A stretch of DNA of 24,758 nt from NCBI GenBank assembly GCA_009103225.1, contig RHPI01003511.1, forward strand, positions 27,370 to 52,127, written 5' to 3'. Every line of letters begins with the position of its first letter. Position 1 is the first letter of the stretch. Below are positions 16,520 to 24,758 of this stretch, piece by piece. The DNA comes from Chlorokybus atmophyticus (taxonomy: Eukaryota; Streptophyta; Chlorokybophyceae; Chlorokybales; Chlorokybaceae). Below the pieces are notes generated by a model. That model saw only the letters and a list, made by a program, of their open reading frames with translations. It made no database searches and was not told where the DNA came from. The position numbers and the translations under genes were made by a program.

Positions 16520-19500
16520 ATGGCGGTGGATGCGTACGACGACGATGCAGGCGCTATGCTGCCGCCACCGCCTCGGCGCGGTGGCGGTGCTGGGGGTGGG
16601 AGCGCCAGGCCGTTGTCGAACGATGATTTCCGCCGCATGGTCATGGATACCCCCAGGAGGGGCGAAGGAGAGAAGAAGACACAACAGCAGAAGAAGTCAA
16701 GGTATTAAGTTTTTGGTCATTCCTTGTTCCGCATGTGCACCTGCAGCCCTGTGTCATTCCGCTATGTCGAAGAGAATGCAATACGCCTATCCGTTGCGTC
16801 CGGTTGTTTCTGTGTGCACTATATGTTGCTACGAAGTCGTGGGCGACACAGCGCACACTGGAAGTGTGCACAGCAAATCGCAGTTACCAATTTGCAGCTG
16901 GCTGGTGATAATGCGAGTGCATACAAGCGTGTGCTAGTTACCTGCATGCGCAGTGTGTTATGTGCGCAGTCTCAGATTCTACTGTAGCTGTAGATTGCTC
17001 TCAAAAAAGAAAGGTCGCAAATCAGCGTAGCTTTGAGGTCAAGCTTTGTGGTCGTGTTCAGTCGGCCAATATCATATACACAGGGCTAATTAACTTCAAC
17101 GAGTGCGAGGAGCACTTGGGTGAGCATTAGCCAAGTGCTTATTCTTCAATCATGCAGCCAACAGCAGCCATCAGCAGCGTGTCCTGGTCATTGAGGAGTA
17201 GTGTTGTGTGCTAATAGCAGACGCATGCTGAATGAAATGCAAACCCAAAGAAATGACCAACGTGTGGTGCAGTGGACAGAAGAAGGATGACGAAGATGGC
17301 CCAAAGAAACCGAAGTGGAAGAAGCCAAAGCCAAAGCCTGGCACAGAGGAGTAAGAGCTTGTGCTGGTTGGCATTGGTCAGAGTTGTATTTTCCTGCTCT
17401 TGTGATGGACCTTGAAACCATCTTTGGTACGCGCAGGGACGAGGAGAATCCTTTGTCGTCCAGTTACAGAGATCGGGCTAAAGAGCGTCGCGAAGAAAAG
17501 AATCCTGACTATGTCGGCATGGATTTGGAGATTAATACCTTCAGCGCTGTCGCCCCACCAACTGACTACATTGAGTAAGAGCGGTTGTGCATGCTACATG
17601 TGTCAGCTTGCATGCGCCTTCCGTGTTGCTCAGTGCTTAAGCCAGTAATATGCTGTGCAGCCCTGCGCAAGTGCAGAAAATGTCCATCGAGAATAGCAAG
17701 TACCTTGGAGGTACGCCAACAGCTGACCGGTAGTGTTGCGTGTTGCGTGGTCAGCAGTTTTAGTACATCGAACTGCAGGTGATCTTGAGCACACTCATTT
17801 GGTGAAGGGGCTGGATTTCGCTCTGCTACAGAAGATCCGCAGTGAGATGCATAAGGAAGAAGCGGAGGGTGTATCCAGAGAGTGAGTCTGCATGGCAGGT
17901 TTTGCTTACGGACTGACTGCAACTGCAACCTGAAGTAACATAGATGCATGCTGCGGGTGGGATTGCAACTTGTCAAAACATTCTTTTGTGCATATCTATT
18001 TGCGCTTGTGTTAATGAGTTGACCTTGTTGTGCAGAGTCAAAGAAGACAAAGTCACACCAGATCAGCCTGTGCGGTTCCAGACAGCCATGGGCAAGGTTG
18101 TCTGTTTGTGGTTGCTGTCCAGTTGGCAACGGCCTCTGCCATGGAAGTGGCTAGGCAGCAACTTAGAGTTAGTTCTTGGCAGGTTGTGTGGCAGCACCTG
18201 TTGGCCCCGCCAAAGACCCGGCCTGTCAACGAGATGTTTCTGCCAGGAAGGACAGCTTACGTCTTTGATATGGTTAGCGCTATTGGATAGTGCAGATTGG
18301 TCTTCTCACTTGCTGTGCATGGTAGCGGTTCGTGTGAGATTCTGCTGTGCTTTCTGGCTCACATGAAGCGACACTCATGCAGGAGGAAGATGCTGGTCAC
18401 GATATTCCTACCACAGTGCATCGCAGCAAGACAGATTGCCCTGCTCCTGAGGTGCAAGCGTCGTACATAACCCGCTGAACATAGAGCATGTGATTGCATG
18501 TTGACTTGGGTGGTGCTGCAGGATAGGATTACAGCTGGCATTGATGCAGCCGTGTTAGATAGACTGGCCAAGATCATGAGCTACCTGCGCATGGGAAGCG
18601 GAAAGGGAAAGAAGCTGCGCAAGAAGGAGAAGGCCATCAATGGCGTTGCTAGCCAGAGTGATGTCGTGCGCGCAAATCTCCAATCCCTAGCGTCCTCTTC
18701 AAAGGCAGAAGCAAGCATTGGAGGTGCTGGTGCGCCTCCTCTTCCTCCTCCTCCACCTCCTCCTCAGGCAAGCCGACATTCAGTTGGCTGTAGTGTGCTG
18801 GTTGAGGGACGTGCCGTGAATGTTGCCCTGACAAGCGTAACAACAGGTGGAGGGTAATATATTTGACGATGCCCCAAGTGAGTACGTGTGTGAGCTGCCA
18901 GAGCCTCCACCTCCGCCACCAGACTTGCCGCCCCCACCGCCTCCGCCATTTGACTGCATGCCTCCACCGCCACCCCTACCCCCGCCCCTCCCGCGCGACC
19001 TGGGTGAAGCATTGCCACCCCCACCTCCCCCGCTGCCTGTGCCCCCCCCACCGCCACCACCTGATGCCAATGCTGAGGTCAGTTGGTCTGCTGTGGAACG
19101 TGCAAATGCAACATGCATCTCCCTGGTTGGGACTGTTGTGAGCCTGCATGGTCTTTTGCATCACACCGACTCATGATGCAGGCCTACGTGGATGAACCCA
19201 TGCCAGGGCCAACCATGCCAACGCAGTTCGAGTGGCAGCAAGCACATCAACCGGATTGGCAGCAAGGCTGGGATCATGCACAGTTCGAGGCGCATTATGC
19301 GCAACAGTACGCCGAGTATCAGCAACCCGAAGCCATGGGTGACGACCAGTCCACATATGAAGCGACCAGGGCAGCATCACTAGCGTATCAAGCTGCGCAG
19401 GATCCTGCATACAAAGCCTACCTTATTGAGCATGGCCTGCTCCCAGGAGGTCCCGGACAGGTTGCTGCAGAGTTGCAGGGACCCATGACGCAGGCCGAGA

Positions 19501-19991
19501 AAGATCGCGGGCTGGGGTCTGTGTTCAAGAGGGACGATGAGCGGTTGCAGGCGATGCGAGAGAAGGACTCCCGCGAGAAGGACCCCAACTTCATATCAGA
19601 AAGCTACTCAGAGTGCTATCCTGGCTACCAAGAGTATGCCACAGAGGTGATTGAAGGCAGCGATGATGAAGAGGACCTCACGAAGATGGACATGGGCAAC
19701 AAGTTGAAGGGTCGGGTGCACAGATGGGACTTTGAAACGGAGAAGGAGTGGAATGAGTACAATGAAACCAAGGAAGCCATGCCCAAGGCTGCCTTTCAGT
19801 TTGGGGTGAAAATGGCCGATGGCAGAAAAACCAAGAAGAACAGCAAAGATCAAAAGTTGAACAACCAGATGAACAGGATCAATCAGCTCATAAAGGCCAA
19901 AGGCAAGGACCGCGGTGACAGTGGCGGTGGTTTTGGTTTAGAAGAAATAGGGGGAGACGGGAAAGAACAGCGCAAGAGGTTGAAAGTTTGA
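16520..19991 (+). CDS. IK: RED/IK spliceosomal protein, eleven exons
   Basis: The exons 16520-16701, 17273-17350, 17437-17574, 17661-17710, 17779-17881, 18036-18096, 18183-18272, 18383-18451, 18522-18767, 18847-19077 and 19182-19991 join in frame to 685 residues. RED (IK) is a component of the spliceosomal B complex and works with SMU1 in pre-mRNA splicing in the nucleus. Family blocks appear in order: LSNDDFRRMVM (32-42), YRDRAKERR (97-105), YLGGDLEHTHLVKGLDFALL (147-166), VNEMFLPGRTAYVFDM, HDIPTTVHRSKTDCP, LAKIMSYLRMG, and the C-terminal RED domain from about 553 (FISESYSECYPG, KMDMGNK, RWDFETEKEWNEY, PKAAFQFGVKMADGRK). Exons 9-10 encode long proline runs (about 326-338 and 358-413) where animal RED has its Arg-Glu/Arg-Asp repeats. 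Intron 9 uses a GC donor (CAG|GCAAGC). Confidence 0.92.
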
Positions 19992-21407
19992 GCACTTAAG
20001 TTTGCTGATAGTGTACAGATAGATTGAGTTCGGCGTATTGTTCTTCATTAGTCATCCACCCTGCTGTGCTGCTTGTTGTAGAGCTGGTTCAGGAGTGCAG
20101 GTCTTGTATACAGAGCTTGTATACACAATGGTCCTTGGTCAGGCTACGAGGCTCATGCTGCAAATGACGCACATTATAGCATTGCATAACGCTAGACTAG
20201 CACGCACAGCATCCACATACAGCACACTACCCCACACCAACCCCACCGACCAGACCTAATCGTCGGCAAGGACGCAAGGACCCTGCGCAGTGCAGTGCTG
20301 ACGTTGGCACTGCAGCGCAAGGGTGGCAGCGGCAGCAAGACCACCGCGGGGTGGCTCATGCGCAGAGGGTTTGGGAGATGAGAGAGGCAGAGGAAGGGGG
20401 TGGTGGCGGAGAAGGGGGAGGAGGGGGAGGAGGGGAGGGAGTCCTGCTGGTCTTTGATGCTGCAGCAACTACGACGCTGAACAGAACTGACTGAAACGGC
20501 CCTGTGGGCAGGTGACACCATGTCAACATGCATGCATGGCTAACGGGGACGGGCGGTAGTGTCATAGTGATAGTGGTTAGCCCGGTAGTGATGGTGTACA
20601 ACTTGATAAACTGAATTGGTAGTGTGCATGTGAGTGTTGGTGTGCATGTGGCATATGTATGCGTGTGTCTCACACTTACACAGCACTTCACATACCCTAT
20701 ACAATGGTTTGAGAGCGTGAGCTTGAACAGTAGCCAAATAATGCAACAAATCTAGCAAGCAGCTACATGGTCATGCCATTGGTTGATGGATCACCGCAAG
20801 GGAGCAATCGCTGCTTGGCATCCTGCAAGAACCATCACTGTAGGACACCCCTATTTATCAAACGTGAATTGGGAAACAAACCACGATTCATACAAGCAGA
20901 GTACAGTAAATATCCGGCAACATCGCCGCCGCCATCAACCACAACTTCGCCATCACCACACACGCTGCTCTGCCGACACAATGTGTTGTGCTGTGCTCAG
21001 GTTGAGGCGGGGCGTTGGCGGAGGCGGCGGCGCTCGCTGTGTTTGACCGTGTGCGTGGTCGCGGGCATTGTTGGGTTGGGTGCAAGCTGGTTGGCTGCCT
21101 GCACGGCGGCAGCCAAAGCGGCCTGGAATTGCTGGTGCGATGTCGGAGCAGCAGTAGCTTTGCTCTTTGTAACTTGCTTCCAGTTGACGCCGCAACCCTG
21201 CCGAGGGGGCTGGACAGGTTGCTGCTGCCGCTTCACGGTACGTCCTTGTCCTTAACCCACCACCAGCTCTAGTCTTACGACCAAAGTTGTCTGTGCTGTG
21301 CTGTCTGCGGTTGTTGTATTGTCTGCGTGTGCTTTGTTGTATTTTGCTGCCGTCCAAGCCCCCTGCTGTTTCAAGGTTAGGGTTTGGCCGCTAGTGATGG
21401 CCTCAGG
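19992..21407. other. Intergenic region downstream of RED, no confident gene
   Basis: The first part should be the RED 3' untranslated region. A purine-rich G-run tract lies at 20379-20441. Frames on both strands between 20767 and 21357 are open for 80-160 codons, but show no recognisable domain and no coherent splice structure. A minus-strand proline-rich frame at 20356-20691 is the complement of the G-runs. Confidence 0.4.
20379..20441 (+). repeat. Purine-only G-run tract, G-quadruplex candidate
   Basis: The tract is nearly all purine, with successive runs of 4-5 G separated by short AGGA spacers from about 20413. Four or more G-runs this close match the usual G-quadruplex pattern on the plus strand. 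Confidence 0.6.
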
Positions 21408-21900
21408 ATGGACGTGCGGCGGTCGCCCGTTAGGCATACGACCGCACTCCACGACGCAACAACAAAGGCATCTACAACCTGCGCGGTCACACGCGTCCGG
21501 CACTTCAGAGCGGTCGGACAATTCTTCGCGGAGTGCAACGAATCCAAGCAGCGTCCTCCCTTGGCATTAGCACTCGACATTATCCTCAACCCTCCGGCAA
21601 TTGTGGCAGGGATTCCGGCTTGTTATGGTGTAAGCATGCAATACAATGTCTCCAGCCTCGATGCATTGCAGGCGCTCATATGATGCATGTGGTAATCAGG
21701 TTTTCCATGTGCGTCAAGAATTACGAAAGTTGCGTACTGACATCAATAAAGACTTCAAGAGGTTGAAAGAAGGTGTCACCACAGATATAAAGAAGGTGCA
21801 AGACGGTGTGACGAGTTTAGATAGGACTTTCACATCCCAATGTGCAGCATTGAAAGCAGTTATCAGGAACCAACCAAAGCATCACATGCACTGGAAGTAA
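21408..21900 (+). CDS. Possible two-exon hypothetical protein with coiled-coil C-terminus
   Basis: An ATG at 21408 opens a frame running to a good donor GGT|GTAAGC (exon 1, 21408-21629). The acceptor TAATCAG ending at 21699 leads in frame to exon 2 (21700-21900, stop TAA), giving 140 residues. Exon 1 encodes a basic, then hydrophobic segment ending LNPPAIVAGIPACYG. Exon 2 encodes an alpha-helical, Lys/Asp-rich segment with two similar modules (TDINKDFKRLKEGVT and TDIKKVQDGVTSLD), which reads like a coiled coil. I do not recognise a family. The open frame across both exons and the phase-0 junction are the only support. The start could be further upstream, or the gene could be a remnant. Confidence 0.35.
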
Positions 21901-22046
21901 ATCAAGACCAGGTTGCTTTGCTTCCATGTCGCTTGCGGCATTCACGAGCTCCCAACCATGTTATCCATTGGTAGGCATTGAGGTAAGTGAAGGATTGAAG
22001 CTTTGCTTAACTTTGGCAGGGTCATGTTGTGTGCACCTATGTGTAA

Positions 22047-22353
22047 GCAAGCCATGCCCTCGACGTGCTCATGTGTCCTCAGTGCAAGCTACAAATGTTG
22101 GAGAACAGACCTTGCAAGCACCTCTCTTTTGTGGCTTAGAGCAAAACACCATGTTGCTGGTGTGTGCGTAGGAGACTACTATTAAGGCTTGGCCGTGCCG
22201 GGCGCAGTGTAAGTTATCAATGCTTGAGCACAAACCTTGCTTCTCTCATGTGGCTTGACACAAAACACCCGGAAAACATGTTGCTGGTGTTTGGGTTTAC
22301 TTATAAGATTGCTAGGCAAGGCCATGCCAGGTTGAGCATGTGTGGCCTCATGC
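22047..22353 (+). repeat. Diverged tandem duplication
   Basis: Segment 22081-22166 is similar to 22206-22293: both start AGTG-AAG, share ACCTTGC, GTGGCTT and CAAAACACC, and end ATGTTGCTGGTGT, with small indels. The stretch before the first copy (from 22047, GCAAGCCATGCC and CATGTGT-CTCA) recurs after the second copy near 22316-22353. The whole is an old, partly rearranged tandem repeat with no coding signal. Confidence 0.65.
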
Positions 22354-22589
22354 CCTCCAACCAATCTGAGGGAGTATGAAGGGAATGCTGAAAATGCACA
22401 ACAGGTGGGGGCGCGCGGTAGTGCAATAAAGTGGTGTGGGTAATGCAGTTGCGCTTGGTGCGGGAAGGTGTACAAGATAGGGTTGAATGTGTGGGAGCAA
22501 GTGTTCATATGAGTCCATATGTGCGCGATGTGATGCAAGGTAGCAAGCAGTGACACGTTAGTGCACTCGTTTACATTTGTATATAATAG

Positions 22590-23142
<553 letters not shown>

Positions 23143-23155
23143 ATGTGGATAAAGT

Positions 23156-23337
23156 ATACAATAACCATCCCGCGGACCTACACACCTTCACATTGTGAGC
23201 ATGGTTTGCATAGATGCGAGTGCTTCAATGCAAATTGTCGTTGTTGATACAATAACCATCCCGTGGACCTACACACCTTCACACTGCGAGCATGGTTTGC
23301 ATAGATGCGAGTGCTTCAATGCAAATCGTCGTTGTTG
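23156..23337 (+). repeat. 91-bp tandem duplication
   Basis: Copies 23156-23246 and 23247-23337 are adjacent, the same length, and differ at only four positions, all C/T. It starts 15 bp after the CT tract. No frame within it looks coding. Confidence 0.95.
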
Positions 23338-24746
23338 ATAAGAGACGCTGGGAGTGCGAGTGTGCTGTTTTGCAGTATCTCTTGTGATGCTTCTATTTGC
23401 CAATTGCTTCTTGTGCATGATGACGTACAACCATTGTTGCGATCCATACAAACTTCTTACATTGGAAGCTTAAGGTCGTGGGTTCATTTCCGTTGGGGGA
23501 TGGAAACACAGCCGTTTTCTTAGCAGAATTAAAGGGATAATGAACGAGACATTTGGGCGACTTGCCGTGGGCTGGGCGTGGGTTCGCAACCCGCGCCTGC
23601 TGATGTGCGCTACAGCCGCGTGAGCGACCGCGCTGCAATGGCAGGTCGTGTCGTATGACACGTTAAGGGTGGCCGGTGCTAGCTCAGGCAATGGTTGTTC
23701 CGATTGTGACAGGTTGCACGCCAAAAGTTTGCGGGCAGATCGATTGTAACACGATGCACGATGACGCAAGCTAATGTGAGAGCCTGAGGGAAAGGGAACT
23801 TGGCGGGTTAAATTGGGAAGGAATGTAACGAATTTGTGTAATCGTAATAGTCGTCACTCTTGATGGCGCCATTCGCTATCATAGCCCCCTTTCTTGCAAA
23901 CACTACATGAAAGATATGAAGAAATGTACAGCAGCTTTAAGGCATCATGCAAAAACGGGTGGCAAGATCGAACAAGGCAGTAAAGTTGAAACCACAATTG
24001 AAAGCACATCTTGCTTCTGGTTTTTGCAAGTTTGCAAAACACTTATATGGGTCAAAGCATTCAATATTATTGCATCATAAAAGTAAGTTGATAAATGTCA
24101 CATCGCATGTGCGGTTAACCAGATGCCATGTTTTTAATCGTTGGCTCGGTGCGTGAAAGATCCCAAACTATGCTTATTGGTATTGTGATCTTTTAACATG
24201 GTAAGCTTTCCACCCTTAAATGCTAGCAACCAATACCTCACTAGGCCACAGTCAGCACTGCTGACATGTCCGTCATATAAAAAGGCACACAGAAGCGCGT
24301 ACAAATGCATGCACGTACATGTACACATGCACCAGCACATGTACGCGCACGCATATACACAAACGGACGACAAACGAGTTCTTAAATAAGTAATGCTTGC
24401 TCATAAGTTGCCAATGACGCAAGCTTACAGTGGCACCATTGATAGCTAATTCACCACCGCGCTTTACTATTGTCTCTTTTGGTATATGTACAATAATAAG
24501 AGGCAGCTGCAAGCGGTTGTGACGCAAACGCTGCGAACCAAGACTTGCTCAGCTTTTACATTGATTGCATTATAAAAGCCATATCATACATAAGTTGACA
24601 CCACAACAATTGAGAGCCGTTGTTGAGGGTGCGCATGGCGTTCACAAAGAGTGGATCCCTTACGCATCCCAATACTGAGTCACAATTTGTGCTAACGTAG
24701 ATGATTGCTGGCCAAATATATGCGTTGCCGTGTCATATGTGTACAA
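23338..24746. other. Intergenic DNA, no gene seen
   Basis: No open frame resembles a known protein. A tRNA-like T-arm near 23579-23594 was considered and rejected. The only other structure noted is an alternating purine/pyrimidine stretch at 24305-24360. Confidence 0.5.
24305..24360. repeat. Alternating purine/pyrimidine tract
   Basis: About 28 bases of strict purine/pyrimidine alternation (24305-24332) and a further run of about 24 bases (24337-24360), rich in CA/TG and CG steps, are separated by a short break. Such sequence can adopt Z-DNA. Confidence 0.6.
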
Positions 24747-24758
24747 GGGGGGGGGGGG
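24747..24758. other. G homopolymer at window end
   Basis: Twelve G residues close the window, mirroring the 20-G start. Confidence 0.9.

Noticed and set aside
20356-20691. Minus-strand frame with Pro/Ser-Pro runs resembling hydroxyproline-rich cell-wall proteins
   Set aside because: The prolines are only the complement of the G-run tract. There are no pherophorin-type domains, signal peptide or consistent splice sites.
20767-21357. Open frames of 80-160 codons on both strands
   Set aside because: They overlap each other in several frames with no recognisable domain, which fits GC-biased non-coding sequence. An exon of an unknown gene cannot be fully excluded.
23522-23601. tRNA-like sequence with a T-arm look-alike (GGGTTCGCAACC) and partial acceptor match
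   Set aside because: The acceptor pairs at only five of seven positions, the T-loop lacks the conserved A58, and no D-arm, A box or anticodon stem is visible.

Overview
The window is eukaryotic nuclear DNA, most likely from a green alga (Chlorophyta). The genes are split into many short exons with GT-AG and a few GC-AG introns. The encoded proteins are of general eukaryotic or plant-like type. A TGTAA motif, the polyadenylation signal used by many green algae, lies 55 nt downstream of one gene, and the mobile element is a plant/algal-type chromovirus. The lineage is inferred; no rRNA or organelle marker is present. Both ends of the window are G homopolymers (20 G and 12 G), which looks like assembly or read ends rather than biology.

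Layout: (1) 21-717, AT-rich DNA without genes. (2) 718-7761, a complete, very young Ty3/gypsy LTR retrotransposon of the chromovirus type. It has two 526-bp LTRs that differ at one base, a 5-bp target duplication CGAAT, a primer-binding site, gag with a zinc knuckle, and pol (protease, reverse transcriptase, RNase H, integrase, chromodomain). Gag and pol lie in the same frame, separated by one TAG codon, and the leader has a well-formed putative intron ending 4 nt before the gag ATG. (3) 7767-8905, AT-rich DNA, then the upstream region of the next gene. (4) 8906-9807 (+), a four-exon PLAC8/Cys-rich family gene. (5) 11119-13631 (-), an eight-exon zinc alcohol dehydrogenase of the cinnamyl-alcohol-dehydrogenase type with a predicted N-terminal membrane anchor. 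(6) 14178-15667 (-), a TVP23-family Golgi membrane protein whose first exon is not resolved. (7) 16520-19991 (+), an eleven-exon RED/IK spliceosomal protein in which proline-rich exons occupy the place of the animal RE/RD-rich stretch. (8) 21408-21900 (+), a possible two-exon orphan gene with a coiled-coil second exon. (9) 22045-24746, repeat-dominated DNA: a diverged duplication, 275 uninterrupted CT units, a 91-bp tandem duplication and an alternating purine/pyrimidine tract.

The cellular genes are unrelated in function (membrane-associated Cys-rich protein, oxidoreductase, Golgi trafficking, splicing) and do not form a pathway. TVP23 and RED are head to head and probably share a promoter region. 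Exon models were built by eye from splice consensus, reading-frame continuity and agreement with family motifs. All exons of the PLAC8, dehydrogenase and RED models join in frame. I found no CRISPR array, rRNA, convincing tRNA or defence system. The most noteworthy signals are the gag/pol amber codon with the leader intron, the membrane-anchored dehydrogenase with an ATG overlapping a splice acceptor, the proline-rich RED, a near-perfect palindrome upstream of the TVP23 exons, and the 550-bp CT tract.
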